Origin: Escallonia rubra
Lineage: Eukaryota > Streptophyta > Magnoliopsida > Escalloniales > Escalloniaceae
Assembly: GCA_033065855.1 (NCBI GenBank)
Contig: JAVXUO010000028.1
Location: 1-64,000, forward strand
Reading direction: 5' to 3'
Length of the DNA: 64,000 bases
Shown here: positions 31,277-44,800 of the stretch, piece after piece
How positions within the stretch are numbered: position 1 is the first letter of the stretch
Layout: each line of letters opens with the position of its first letter
Position numbers and translations under genes: made by a program
The notes under the pieces: model-generated
Databases searched by the model: none
Seen by the model: only the letters and a program-made list of their open reading frames with translations
Told to the model about the DNA's origin: nothing

Positions 31277-33735
31277 ATGGCTGAATTCATTCGCACAAGA
31301 AGAGGGCATGAAGGAGACCCACAGATTAGAAAAATCTCTCGTTTTCGACCAAAGAATAGGCCGTAGGACCACTCCTTGCTTACTTCAGACCAAGGAGTGC
31401 ACCTTAGCAAGCACTTTTTTGCTGAGGAGGTAAGTTTCCCAAGAATTTTCTACTGTTACACACACTCTTTCACCTTCCTTCTTACACACACCATGCTCAT
31501 GCAAAGTAGGACCCCACATGTTTATTTTTCGTGCAATTCATGTGTGAACAGGACTGTTGCTTAAGATTTCTCCCCCGTTTTTTGATTTTTCAGCCCCTCC
31601 CCACGAACTTACGTTGTAGGGGCTCTCCTAATCTCGTTAGAAAATGGTGGGAAAAAATCATTGTACCTGTTAAAAATAGGGTTATGGTAACTGGTTTTGA
31701 TCTCTTCCTCAGTGGGTTACACGTGTTAACCTGTAGCAAAAGATATCTCCTATGTCCTGCCGAGTGTTGGTAGGATTCCACCAACACTTTTCACATGCAG
31801 TTAGGGGAAGTGACAATCACCCTATTTGGCTTCACCAACATCATCGATGTTCGTGCTCGAGGGGGGCTTATTTCATGGGATAATGATCTCGACAAAGATT
31901 GAGACCACGTGGTCTGATTGTTCGGTTACAAGCCATCCTACAAAAAGGGCGGTTCGATCTTGTTGGGTATCCTCCGCGCTCATTATGAGAATATAAATTT
32001 GGAGTAGGTGGAGGACACTGTGATTCACCAGTTTATATGGGGATTTTTGCTTTATGCTCTGGGGGAGACCCTTTTCAGCAATGGAGATTCTCTCCAGCTT
32101 TAGTGTGCACAGGCTTTGGAGAGCATAGAGGAGATTGGCGAGTACGACTGGGGTACTCCCGCTTTGGCATATTTGTTTCAGTTTATTGGTGCAGTGTCCC
32201 AGGGGCAGTCCCTCTGCTTTATGGGATACTGTGATATTTAGGAGGTATGTCTTTGCTTCTAGACTTATTTTCCAATTATTCTCATGCATGCTCTTGACAT
32301 TTTTCTCACATGTGGTGATGCTTAAAGATTTGGGCCTTCGAGGTCCTTGGTTCTCGTGCTCTTCGAATGGTTGAGGGGCACACTGGCAAGACTTCATCGG
32401 TTATGTATTTGTGGAATTTCAGAGATCAAGCATTGGCGCCTCCGAGATGATTTACCGGGATCGCTTTAATGCACTGACCGAACGTTTGATAAATAATTCT
32501 AAATTTTTTTATTATATGCATGCTTATTGAATTCTTACCACTCATTACTTATGTTTTAGGTTACTTTGTCTCGGTGGTGGAGAGCAGTTGAGGAGCATCC
32601 TGAGGAGCTGGCCCGTACCCGAAGCTAGATCATGCTACTGGGGCCCTCGTAGGAGGAATTTTACTTGAAAGACCTGGTGCTTTTCCAGCACCATCAGGAC
32701 GTCGAGGTCCGGGTTCCAGTTGCCCCTCCCAAGAAGATGTATCAGACATTTGAGCTCAATAGAAGTCTCAGACAGAGTATGCTTAAGGGGATTACAGTTT
32801 CCTCCCTCAGGTGGCCGAACAATCCTAGTATTTGTGAGGCGTTTGTGAGAAAAGAATTAGCCTCTCCACTGACCTCGGAATGGCTGAAAAAGGTGTAGAA
32901 AGTGAGGGCAGCCCGAGAGACAAAGAGGAAGGGAAAAAAGGAGGCAGAGTCAGCAGAAGGCATCCCATTACCTCTATGGATAGTGCATGTCTTCTTAAGG
33001 GGGAACACCAAGGAGCAGGAGCCGGTCCCTCGGCCAGAGAAAGACTTTGAGGTGTGCAGGCTTAAGGAGTTAGCTAGGACCTACATGGTAAAACATAGGA
33101 CTGAATAATTGTTTTATATTATTATCTTTCCTGCTAGATTTCAATTGTGTGCCCTTTCTCAATGTAGGCCCATGTTTAGTGCTCAGGGATGCTTAATGGA
33201 TGATCCATAGACTCAAAAGCATGCCATCTGTCTATCAAGATCTACTATCGGTGTACGGACCCTTGGAGGAGGCCACAGAGGCACTTACTCCCACTCCCTC
33301 GATGCCACCTTCGGAAGGTGAATCAAGTGGCCAATCGAGCTACGCGGAGCCCCCCACCCCTGCAACTGCTACTGTGACCTCTATGGTGACTCATGTGCTA
33401 AGGAAGGGAACAAGGGTAAAGACTAGGACTGTGACTCGTACTTGGAAGAAAGAGGTCAAACTCGAGCTCGCACCCTCTAAGGGTAAGAAAGTCACCACTG
33501 GGAGCAAGAGGACAGCTCCAGCTCCTCCACCGAAGTAGAGGCGCCAGTCTTCTCAGGTTGTTTTAGAGGAAGAGCATCCAGAAGGCGATGATAAAGAGAC
33601 GGAGACTAAGGAAGCTGTGGAAGAGGTTACAGAGCCAAGTGAAGAGGCCGAAGAGGAAGCCGAGGAAGTTTCAGACTCTAGCGAGAAGGAGCTTAGCACT
33701 AGGAGGACCCAGAGGAAGTTTTGAAGATGATCGTG
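31277..33735 (+). pseudogene. Plant mobile domain (PMD) protein, decayed, cassette B
   Basis: It starts MAEFIRTRRGHEGD and has the same segments as cassette A. Near 31770-31860, past one stop, it reads DSTNTFHMQLGEVTITLFGF, a better preserved PMD signature than in A. Further segments include IGEYDWGTPALAYLF (about 32135), YRDRFNALTER (about 32450), a basic region with VLRKGTRVKTRTVTRTWKKE (about 33390-33450) and an acidic end near 33720. Frames change several times, partly at probable introns. The two copies share most of their length but are diverged, so they come from separate insertions or an old duplication. It is antisense to the pol genes to the right. Confidence 0.7.
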
Positions 33736-34690
33736 TTTAGCTTAGGTCTTAGAGTAGGCCATGGATCCTCTAGGGACTTATATTTAAAACTCTTTGATGT
33801 ACCCCAAATAATTTATTTTTTCATGTTTTGAGTTAGAAACTACTAGTTAATGTGTATGTTGATTTATAACCTACTTATATGCTCACACACATGCACAGAA
33901 AATGAAGGAGGGTGGGATAAAATTGGTTAAAAAATAAATTGAAGATTGAGTTGTTGACGAGTACATGGTTTAGTCCAAAAGAGGCAAGCCTGTCAATCTT
34001 CACAAAAGTTGACTAACAGGCCGGTTAGCCAGTTGACAAATTTCGAGGAAAATCGGTCGGTTGGTCAGAACCCAGCTCCACTTTCATGTTACAACCGAAT
34101 GGTTGATCAGAGACAAAATGGTTTCTTTGGTAAAACTGGCCAGTTAGTCAGAATAAACTTGAAATTTTTCCCAAAAAAAAACAAAAACGGGCAGTTGCTT
34201 AGAGAGATGAACATGCAGATACTCAAATCAACCAGGAAAACCAGCTGGTATATAAAAAACTGGATTTTTTCGTTAAAATTTTCTGATTGTTTTAAATTTT
34301 TTACTTCTAACCCTACACAAATTAGGGCTATCCCACTATATATTTAGGACTCATCCCCATACAATGATATTCGACTCTTATTCCCTTCAAAGAACGCCCA
34401 ACGACTCTCGAGGAGGATCCCACGATCTTCGAGCTCCAATTCCGTACGTGCCTTTGCTGAATCTTTCAACAAGATCAAACTAATCATCTTGACTAATGAT
34501 TCAACCTGAAATCTGTTATGAGTTTGAGGAATGTGGTGGTTCATGAGGATGTTCTCCGTTCTGTATGCAAATTCTGGGATGTTGACGATCACGTCTTTTG
34601 TTTCGGATTAGATGAACCCTGCCCCACTTACAAAGAATTTTTTGATCTGGTAGACATCCCGGTTAATCTTTCAATCATTGTTCCTGTCAT
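33736..34690 (+). pseudogene. GGTTGGTCAG spacer and fragment of a second antisense gene
   Basis: 33990-34250 holds five GGCCGGTTAGCCAG / GGTTGGTCAG words. A gene start matching the one at 23847 is found at about 34405. From 34518 the plus strand reads VVVHEDVLRSVCKFWD and CPTYKEFFDLVDIP, resembling the N-terminal (DUF7745-like) region of PMD-type retrotransposon proteins. After about 34680 this frame is only the complement of the integrase end, so it is truncated there. Confidence 0.4.
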
Positions 34691-36079
34691 ACCAGATGGT
34701 TATTCTATTCCATATAAATTGACTAATAACGTTGCACCCCCAGTCATGATTTGCTTGATCATATAGAGACCTGACCAGTTGGGTTCGAATTTTCCTCGCG
34801 GTTTCCAAATTTATCCAATGTTTTCCTCTAACACCAAATCTCCTTCCTTCAAACCTTGCCCCTTCACTCGCTTGCTAAAGGCTCGGGTAATTCGCTTTTA
34901 GTAACCCTGGATGTGATATAATGCTTTCAACCTTTTCTCACCTACTAGAGCCACTCTTTAAATATGTGTCTCACCCAATCTTCCTGGACTATCTGGTCCT
35001 CTAACATTACTCTCAGAGAGTCAATTTCCAATTCTAATGGGAGAATGACCTTCGGGAGAACGACCTTCATGCTGTAGACTAGTGAATATGGGGTGGCTCC
35101 GATTGATGTTCTTGCTGATGTCCTATAGCCCCAGAGGATGTACGGGAGTTTATGTGACCAACTCCTACTGAAATCCTTCATTTTTCTTAGCATGCTCTTG
35201 ATATTCTTATTGGCCGCTTCAACAGCCCCATTGGTCTGTGGTCGGTATGGTGACGAGCGATGTCGAATGGTGCCATACTCCTCGGCTAGGTCTGCCACTT
35301 CTCATTCGAAATGTAAGCCGCTATCTAAAATTAACTCATACGGTACTCTGTATTGGCAAAACGATATTTGCTTGGATAAACTGGGCCACCTTTCTAGCAT
35401 TGAGTACAACATATGAAGCGGCTTCCACCTATTTCGTGAAGTAGTATATAGCTACCTATATGAATTCATGTCCATTAGAGGCCTTAAGACTATACTTCCT
35501 TATCACGTCTATTCCCCAAACTGAGAATGGCTAGGGAGATGTCATGTTATATAACTCTCAGAGAGGGAGATATTATAGGTTGGCATACACTTGACACTTG
35601 TGACACCTTCTCACGTACTCGACACAATTGCTCCATCGTACGCTAATAATATCCCTGTCGGAGGATCTTCTTTGCTAATAATCAGCCATTCATGTGCAGT
35701 CCACATTCTTCTGCATGTATATCATCCATGATCTTATTGCTTTCTCTCTCTCTCACACAAATAATTGGTATTCTCCATTGTAATGTCTCTTTTACAGTCG
35801 CTAGTCGCACATGATGAGCTGAGCCACCCATCTTGTCAAAGCTATTCGGTCTTTTGCAAAACATCCTTCAGGATACTTACCATCTCAAATAAAATTTTTA
35901 ACATAAGTATACCAATGTTCGTCTACTCTATCCTCCTCTATAAGAGGTATCATGAAATAATAATCCGGTCTATCTCTTTTTTGTATCATAAATGGTTTGA
36001 CCTCCTGTCCTTCAGACATTTCAACCATCGATGCAAGGGCGACTAAAGCATCGACAACTTTTTTCTTGAGCCGGGGCAA
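34685..36079 (-). pseudogene. Integrase of the Tat/Ogre-type element, decayed
   Basis: On the minus strand, C-terminal sequence with FEPNWSG lies near 34780. A better kept block at 35298-34945 reads YGTIRHRSSPYRPQTNGAVE and continues with the conserved tryptophan-rich YILWGYRTS. The zinc-binding N-terminal part near 35720-35500 is broken by stops. A segment at 36079-35885 corresponds to the linker between RNase H and integrase (DRPDYYFMIPL). This is Ty3-gypsy order (RT, RNase H, integrase). The gene cannot make a working protein. Confidence 0.8.
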
Positions 36080-36084
36080 GTAAT

Positions 36085-37080
36085 GGAACTTTATATCTTC
36101 AAATTGGTCTATAATTTTTTTTCCAAATGGGCATGGTATGATTGTAGACGTTCATCTATGATCCTCTATGTAGCTTGGATATGGTATATAATCAACGGTG
36201 AGTCTCCATATACTGTAATCTCTCAAACTATTAAAATTAGGGCCATCTCTAAACCAATGATACAAGCATCATATTCTATGCTATTGTTAGCACCGTCAGA
36301 AGTCAACTTGATGGCTACTGGTAAATGGGCTCCATCTAATGAGATTGACAATATCCCTACTCTGAATCCATTGTTGTTCGTTGCTCCGTCAAAGTACAAC
36401 TGCCACCTTTCAAGTATTTTCTCAATACTGTGTAACGATCCTCCGATTTCCTCGATTTGATGATCATATCATCTGCATACACTTCCACATCCTTATGAAT
36501 CATGTCATGGAACAGGGTGGTAGCGGCGCGTTGGTGTATAGCCCTGGCATTCTTCAAAGCGAAAGGCATCATTGTGTAACAAAATGTACCCCAAGGAGTT
36601 GTGAAGGCTGTCTTTTCCTGGTCCTCAGGAACCATCTTTATCTTGTTATACCCCACAAAGCAATCTACAAAGGATACCAACTCATGCTCGGCTATATTGT
36701 CTATGATCAAGTCTATGATGGGTAAAGGAAAGTCATCTTTCGGAGAAGGTTGGTTTAGGTCCTGGTAGTCCACACACATCCTAACTTGATCGAAAGGCTT
36801 GGGAACGGATACGATGTTGGCTAGCTAAGTAGGGTACTCGATTACTCAGATGAATTCGATGTGGAGTAACTTCATTACCTCTTCCTTAACCTTGAGGGAC
36901 CACTCTAATCTCAAATTGCATAGTTTTTGTTTGACAGGTTTGCCTTCAGGCAGGTAGGCATGTAGTGTTCCATAATTGATTGGTCTATATCGGGCATGTC
37001 AGTATATGACCAATCAAATACATTGATAAATTTCCTAAGGAGTGCAATGATTTCTTTTATTTCGTTCTCATCTAGACTAG
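36085..37080 (-). pseudogene. Reverse transcriptase and RNase H of the Tat/Ogre-type element
   Basis: The RT part reads from VFDWSYTDMPDID (about 37010) through MCVDYQDLNQPSPKDDFPLP (36779) and the catalytic YADD in VYADDMIIK (about 36460). A stop and frameshift lie between 36911 and 36780. RNase H follows at about 36400-36085 with a YFDGA start and an EYDACIIGLEMA segment in a shifted frame. A solo LTR is inserted just upstream at 37081. Confidence 0.82.
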
Positions 37081-37969
37081 TGTAATATCCTGAATTTTGG
37101 GAGCGGGTTAAAATAATCATCGGTGCTAAAAAAAATAGACGGGCATTAAATTTGAGTAATGCTCGGGCATTAGTAGTGCATAGGAGCTTAAAAAGATTTC
37201 GGGGCAAAAATGTAATTTTCAAACTTTTGGGGGCATTTTTGTAATTTTGGAAAACTTTGGGGGCATACATGTAATTAATGTTTTAGCGATGAAAAACAAT
37301 GAAATGAGTGATAGTGTATGTTTTAGTAATATTGAATTAGATTAATAGAGATTAGAAAAGTTTTGGGACAAAAATACAAATTTTGAAACTTTCGGGGCCA
37401 TTTTGTGAATATGGAAAATTTGGAGGGCTATTGTGCAATTTTGGAAAATTGTGTGTCTAGGTGTCAAGTTTTAGAGAAACTTCTCTAAATTTCTGCCACC
37501 TCGGTGTTGGTGAATAATCAAAAGTTAATATAAAGAATAAAATATGAAACTTTAGAGAATTTTAAAAAAAAGCAAGAGAAGAACTTTTCCATTTCGGGAA
37601 AGGATGAAAAGAAACAAGAGGCACATAAACAGAGAAGAAGAACAATAGTAAATCGCAACAAAAAACAGAGAGAAGAGAGAAACAGGGGCTTCGGGGGGCA
37701 GGGAATTGAAAGGGATCAAGCATAACTTTCAAGGGTATTTCTCTACTTTTTTTTTAGTATGATTTAGTGAATGTTGGTGGGTTTTTGTGTGTGTGTTGTG
37801 AGTGGTTACAGGGGTGCGTGCGTGCATGTGTTCTTCGTGTGCGGGAGAGGTATTGTGAGTGATTGAGTGTGTGTTTTCTGAGTAGGTGTGTGTGTTGAAG
37901 GTTGTAGGGTGTATTAGGATGCGTTAATGAGTGAAATAGTGAGCTTCAGTGAATTTCCGGGGCGTTACA
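37081..37969 (+). mobile_element. Solo LTR, 889 bp, with ACTAG duplication
   Basis: It starts TGTAATATCCTGAATTTTGG and ends GGGGCGTTACA. The same five bases, ACTAG, flank it at 37076-37080 and 37970-37974. There is no internal region, so it is a solo LTR. It interrupts the pol gene of the Tat/Ogre-type element just before the RT domain. Its sequence is related to LTR pieces at about 42060-42800 and 47149-47424. Confidence 0.93.
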
Positions 37970-37974
37970 ACTAG

Positions 37975-39049
37975 CCCATATTTTGATTTCTTTTACATTT
38001 TTAGGGTGCCTCTGTTGACATTTACTTTTTCTTTGGCCACTCGCTTGACATGACTAGATTCCTGATTTTATATTTCTTTCATCATTTTTTAAAAATATTT
38101 TTTTCTCTTTTGGGTCCATTATGTGTGACTCATCATTAACCGAATAGATTAATTCATCATAACCTATATCAGCAACTAGGGGATAATCAAAATCAAGCAT
38201 TATATTATTGATCAAATAGTTCGGAAAAACATAGTAGGTAAGCATATTCAAATTTGCAAGGTGACATAAGCATCCCACTCTTCCGGGTCTGAAGCATATT
38301 TGGCAGCTGGACTCCCTTACGTAATCTCTCCCAATGTCAGACGTCCGTACTCAAGCATCCAATTTCGTGCATTGCCGTGAGCTTGAGTGATTAGGCTTTT
38401 TGGGTTTATGATCTGGTCGTCTACTTCACAGATAAAGCACCAAGATAAGAATACCAGTAAACCATGCTGACATAGCTTTTGGTTCTATCAAATCCATCCA
38501 ATCAGAATTTCCTTCCGTACCTGGCTTAGTCTGAATCGACAGTTCCTCATCTTTAACCCATTCACATTCGTAGAATATCTCTCATCCATTGATTTTTTTT
38601 CCATTTTAACACTATAAACTGGCTCTAGAAATCCATAAAAGGCCTACTTTCTCATTATTTGACAAAGCATCCATTCATGGTGAGGACCTTGGTCATGCCT
38701 TTGACGTCTGTGCGCTGCCTACTTTCCTTGCCTTTCTTGGTCTGTGTAGTCCTTCTCACGGCCTCCTTTTTCTCCTTTTTGGTCGACTTGAATCCGAAGC
38801 TAGATTGGTCCTTTTTGTTCTCGACATTTAGGAAGCTGGGAATTCCTTGACAATTTCGGCCTAAGCCTTTTCAGGTGAAGTAATAAAATTTCCTTAACAT
38901 AGGTAGCACATTTGTGTTGCTGTAAGGGGTAAAAGTGAGGAAGTTTTCACCGTAACAAACTTTCTCATATTCGAGACACTAAATGAGGCTATCCATTCTA
39001 AATCTGCTGATCAGAACATCTAACAAGTCATGCGATACTTGAACACTGT
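37975..39049 (-). pseudogene. Protease-RT linker of the Tat/Ogre-type element
   Basis: The minus strand carries scattered short recognisable pieces but no long frame. In Ogre elements this region includes an intron between protease and RT. 38400-38600 contains a segment readable in short runs with many stops. No other feature was seen. Confidence 0.45.
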
Positions 39050-39378
39050 CCTTTTCTTTATCTACCAGTTCGATCTGAGGCAACTACGAATCTCCCATTA
39101 TGGTGAAGATTTCCTTATCCAAGACAAATTTAACTTTTTGGTGCAAAGTAGAGGAGATTGCACCTACAAAGTGTATCCATGGTCTTCATAACAGGAGATT
39201 AAATGCGACACGTATATCCAACACTTGAAATTCAACATCAAAACTGGCAGTCCCTACAGCCATTGGGAGCTTGATCGTACCAATCAATTCTCTTCGGGTA
39301 TTGTCGTAGGCTCAGATGGCTTAATTGGAAGGGGTGAACTCTGAGGGGTCAATGTCAATGGCTTGAACTGTGCGTGGG
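39050..39378 (-). pseudogene. Protease of the Tat/Ogre-type element, downstream part
   Basis: The minus strand reads RRELIGTIKLPMAVGTASFD and then RPWIHFVGAISSTLHQKVKF, a retropepsin region typical of the Tat/Ogre lineage. The upstream part containing the active-site region is at 47425-47510, on the other side of an 8-kb insertion. Two in-frame stops are present near 39320-39300. Confidence 0.8.
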
Positions 39379-41459
39379 TGTAACATCCCGGAAATGCGGA
39401 GCTCCATCGCCCCTAAATCCAAGAACGTTAACCTACCATATCACATCAAACATGTCATCCTGTGTATTGACACATACTTCCGAGCATCTAACTCGACATC
39501 AAATCAAAATCTTCAAAATACAATAATACAAAACTGCTTAAACTTAAACTACTAAAACTTTGGTCCTTTAAAACTCAAGTTCAAACAGTACCAACCCACG
39601 TAGGGGTCTCACTACATAGTAGTAATGGGCTCATCAGAATCTCACATAGACTCTAAACCCATTCTGAGCACTTTACAGCTGATCACCTGCAGAAAGGAGA
39701 TAAATGAAGGGTGAGTTTTTGAGAGCTCAGTAAGATCTTACAAGGACAACCGAAGGAATTACAAAATGATTCAAAGAATCCATCCGACAATAATTTTCAA
39801 AAATATCTCAAATGATCTAAATAGTTTGATGGTTTCCAAAATAATCAAAACCAATCATAAATAGATACCAAAATAAACATTAAAAATCATGATATGTTCC
39901 AAAACAATTATTAAAAGATCATTTTCAAAGCCATCACTCCAAAATACAATGATGGTTTTCAAAGGGATTTTAAAATAAGTTCAAAGGCAATTTGGGGAGG
40001 GATCACAAACAAGCACAAACCGTTTTAGACAATCCTTTCCAATCATTTCCGAAATGATCATTGTAAGATACAATGTAAACAAATTCAAAGATGTGATCAT
40101 GGGCAGACGCGATGCCATTCAGGCAAAGCACAATATGCAATGCCATTCAGGCGATGCATAATATAGTGTAACATGCATGATGTACAATACTAGTCCATTT
40201 AGGTACTAGCCTGTGATCCACGCAGGAACAAACCAGCCTTATAATGCCTCCCCATTGAACTGACCCCCAGGTCAACACAAAAACAACAATAACCAAAATC
40301 AATTCGGGTTTCAATGACAATTAAGCATGCTCATATAATTCATCCATTAGAATAACCACAACAAATAGCAGAAATGAATATGAAAAGTTATCGAATTTAG
40401 GCACAACAATTTAGAAAAATGAATACAAATAATTATCGAATTTGCTCAGCATGTGATACAATGTGAGCATCGATAAGATTTCCAAACGACCGATTCAGGT
40501 TCAATATTAGGGTTCGTTTGGCAATAACATTTTGATTGCATATCTCCGTGTTTGAGAATAGCTATAAGAAAATCGAAATAATATTTATGAACACCAGTTA
40601 TTGAAATTATGATTCGGACAGAAATCCTTACTCAGGGTTCCGATAGAAACCCTTATCTAGATCCGAAGCTAAGCTAGTTTAACCGGAAAGTCTGTTACTT
40701 TAACCTACATTGAACAATCCCATCATTAGTATACAATATATACCACGATACTATGAATTCAATACTGACCCACACATACTCTAGAACGCCCCCCCTCACC
40801 GGGTATGTAAAATTACCAAAATACTCCTTATGTGTAAAATTACAAAAATACTCCTCTCACACTTAAATCACCAAAACCGCCTTTCTGTAAGCAGAATCGC
40901 TAAAATAACCTTACGGTATGTGACTTTACTAAAAAATATATTTTATTGGTAAAATTATCAAAATACCCCCTTTGGGTGGGAAATTACCAAAATATCCCCT
41001 GAGATTCCCGGCTCTGGAAAAATCTTAAAAACACATTAAAAACACTATTTTAAGTATCCTGAATTCATTTTTGGATTAAAAAGTACTTTTAAAAATTTCT
41101 CCCGAAATCCTGAACTGATGTCCGGACCGAGCCCTCAGAAGCTGGTTTCGCTAAAAATAGCTATCAGCCTCAGTATGGCATGAAATTTTATATAGTGAAA
41201 CATATCAGTAAAATAAGTTTTCTCTAAAATATTCAGATTAAAATAGCTTGGTTTTCTATGCTAAATAGTTTGATAATCCTTCCTACTCGATACCCTAATT
41301 TAGCATCTTTTGCGAACACCGAAAATTCCCAAAAAATTCTAGAGCGTACGTCTCATAAAAATGATGGGGTTAGTGTTTTGGAATTTGTCAAAGCCTGATT
41401 CGAACCATTTGTAGAAATTGTACAAAACTGCCTAACCTACCCCCTTTTAGTGACAAAAA

Positions 41460-42075
41460 CATTCACTATTCAAATCTAACACACGCGCGCGCGCACACAC
41501 GCACGCACGCATACACACATACACACTCATCTTCCACCTCACTACCACATGCACAAACAAACAATTCACCCCCCCCCCCACACCCCAACTTCTACTCACA
41601 ACCACATATGCTAACACATCTAACACCCTCTCCAACACATAATTACACACATTAAAACACATATACACCTAATTACACACACATTCATACCCCCACACAC
41701 ACACGCGCGCGCGCGCCGCTTACACATACCCTCGGCTACCCTAAAAAACACATACAAACTCACAAATTTCCATCCTACACACACTTATACACCACCCATA
41801 CACAGTTTGCACACACAATTACACATGAACACACACACACACACCCGAACACATGAACACACAGTAACAGACACACAACACACCTGCACATTTATGCACA
41901 CACACATGTCACATACACGCACACAATCCATTCACACTCACACTGATACCCTCTCTCACACTGCACCTGCCCCTAATCACCCACCATACACTGAAATTCA
42001 CGCACTCACTTGAAGAAAACACACTGTAAACACCATGCGCAGAACCAGAAAACACACACTCACACACATTGAATT
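41460..42075. repeat. CA-rich microsatellite tract
   Basis: Long imperfect ACACAC and GCGCGC runs (for example 41481-41520, 41690-41716, 41830-41850). The solo LTR has the complementary GTGTGTG tract near 37780-37900, so this is probably an expanded part of a reverse-oriented LTR. The frames rich in His and Thr here are not genes. Confidence 0.8.
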
Positions 42076-43229
42076 TAATGCATTGAAAGGGGTAAAAGAT
42101 TACCCTTAAAGAATTCATCCAACCTCTCTAGTTCTTTCTGATGTTTCCCCGAGATCCCCCTTTTTTCTCCGTGTTTTTCGTCCCCCTGCGAGTCCCCTGT
42201 TTCCTCTGTTTTCTATCTATTGTTTCTTCTTTCTTTTGTTTTTTTGATTTTGTTTAGTTTTTCTTTGTTTACTTTATGCAATTTCCTAAACAATAAAAGA
42301 ACACTAGTTTATATTATAATCTGATTAGTCACCAAAACTTTAAGTAAGAGGTGTCACCATCTTAACACAAATTTCAAAAAGTTTGACACATAATGCCTAA
42401 CTTTAAAAAATTACAGTTTAGCCCCCAAAGTTTTTCAAAATTACAAAATGACCCCAAAGTTTTCAAAATTATATTTTTGCTTAATAGAGTGATAATATTG
42501 CGCACTACTCGAGAATTATTGGGCTATGAAATATTAAAGGGACTTTAGGGTTAAATTGTAATTTTTAAAATTTATGGGGGCCATTTTGTAAATATGTAAT
42601 GTCTAGGGCCTACTTTGTAATTTGGGAAAGTCGGTTAGAGAGGTGTAAAAATTTTAGAAACCATGTTTTAAATTGTGCCACCTCCTACTTAAATTATCAT
42701 GACTAAGCTAGTTAATAATTAAATAATGTTAATTGTGATAAGAGTAAATTCGGGTGGGGGAAAAACCAAGGAAAAAAAAGAGAAAACAGAGAGAAGGAAG
42801 AAAAAGAGAGCAGTTCGGTCTTGTGGTATTAAGAGCTTATGTATATGATTTTGTGGACATGAAACCATACAGTATACGTAAGATGACTCTATAGAATCGT
42901 ATTTCGGTTAATGAGAGTTGGGTAGGATTATAGTAGAGTTAAGAACTCTACCTTTAACTTGTAATTACGTTAATCTTTAAACACGTGCCAGAATAACACT
43001 GATAACTGTTAATTGCATCAGTATGGCTCGCATTTGTAGCACTGGCAGTGGAGATAGTATGGAGGCCCTAGAGATCCTCGATAGATGAGATTCCAAGAGG
43101 TTTGTATAAGATGAGTAGGGGTTTTTACTCGTTATTGAAAAGACCTGACAAACAATCCTTAGATTGGGAAATGTGCTATATGGTAGTTTTGTGATTGTAG
43201 AGGGTCACCTCTACTTAATAGAGAAGAAT

Positions 43230-44800
43230 AGAAGAATCAAGAATCGATGGTTGCGGTTCTGAACATTATGAACCAGATTTTGACATTGATGACACGGAAT
43301 ATGGCTAGAAGCAGCAAGGAATACGGAATCCGGTCCAACCACAGCCACAACCTCCAGAAGGGAGTACCTTTAGTGAATTTAACAAACAAAATGTGACTAG
43401 CTTTAGGGGGGTCATTAGACCCTATGGAGGCAGATAAGTGGATTAACGAAATAGAGAAATGTTTTTGAGAGCCATTCACTATAGTGGAGACAAAAGGTTG
43501 AATTTGTTATCTATGAGCTGAGAGGTGAGGCTGATCAGTAGCAGAAAATGGTAGAAAAGAGTCTGACTCATCAGCAGTTGATTGATCTCACTTGTGAACT
43601 GTTTAGGGAATTATTTTTTTACCGATATTTTTTTACGAGATTTCTTGAATAGATTTTAAGGGAGTTTACAAATGTGACACAAGCAGAATGAAAGTCGGTA
43701 GACGAGTTTGAGATGAGGTTTTTTCGTCTCGCTAGTTTTGCAGTCAGGATGTTATCGGCGGATGCAGATAGATGCCGAAAGTTCGAGTATGGGGCATAAA
43801 CCTGGACTGATAGATGGAATTATCTTAGCTCGATTGACGAGCTATATGGAATGTCTTTACTTGGCATGTGCTTTGGAGCAGTCCAAGTATGACAATAGAA
43901 AAATGTATGAGCAAAGTCAGGGTGGACAGAGAGAGATAGGCAAGATTTTTCCTAGGATAGATTGGTAGAAGCTGACAGGCATCATAAATTTTTATAGTTG
44001 GCACAACAGGGTGCCTAAGGCCCAGGGTAGGGCAGAATCAGGGGTTTAGGCCTACATAGACTCAAGGATTTAGACTTAGGCAGGGTATCAGATTTAGATG
44101 AGCGTAGGGTATAGGCGCTCGACCGGTTTAAAGTACTATATTTGTAACATCACCGAGTTTTAGAGTTCGAGCTACACCGAGCACTATTCAAGATGGTGGG
44201 GCAACTTTTCCTGCCATCCATCATGTCATGTGTTGGGGAGTTCATGGTGGTAAGCCATGTTATAGATTTACTAGAGGATGTTTTAAGCGTGGGAGTATGG
44301 AGCATCAGAAGACTGTCCAGTTGTTAGGAGTAATCAGTCAACTTTCTGTCCTACACCTACAGGTAGTGCATCAACAAACATAAGTCCTCGTCGGGAAAGA
44401 GGACAAAGTCAGCATAGGCGGATTCAACAGTCTCAAGTCCAGCAGGGGCAGAGGCTCGGGACATCAGCTGGACTTTACTCAATGTCTGCTCAGGATGCTA
44501 TTACATCCGATGACTAGGTGTTCGTATATTGTTGATTCTTGAGCGTTATATCCTTTTATATCCCTTACTTTTGCATAGCGATTGAGGGTGAAAACCCATC
44601 TTTAGGAACGGATCTTGTGATAGGCACTCTGTTGGGAGAGTCTTTGAAATTGTACTGTCCTTGTTGGGAATAAAGATCTTCTTGTGGATCTCATCCCACT
44701 TGCTATTTGAAACTTTGATATCATACTGAGCGGGGATTGGTTATCCTCTAATCACGCATCCATAGAATGTGAGGGGAAATCCTAATAGTGTTTGAAAGTT
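43230..44800 (+). pseudogene. Gag and protease remnant of the inserted gypsy element
   Basis: Segments readable on the plus strand include PQPPEGSTFSEF (about 43340), a VDEFEMRFFRLASF-type gag segment near 43700, a continuous frame at 43738-43968 containing YMECLYLACALEQSKYDNRK, a zinc-knuckle-like stretch near 44215-44310, and a protease end near 44720. The type resembles Tekay/Del-like gypsy elements. Stops and frameshifts are frequent and no RT or integrase was found, so the element is internally deleted. Confidence 0.62.

Noticed and set aside
41447-42118. Open frames rich in His, Thr and Cys
   Set aside because: They are readings of CA/CG microsatellite DNA in an LTR-derived region.
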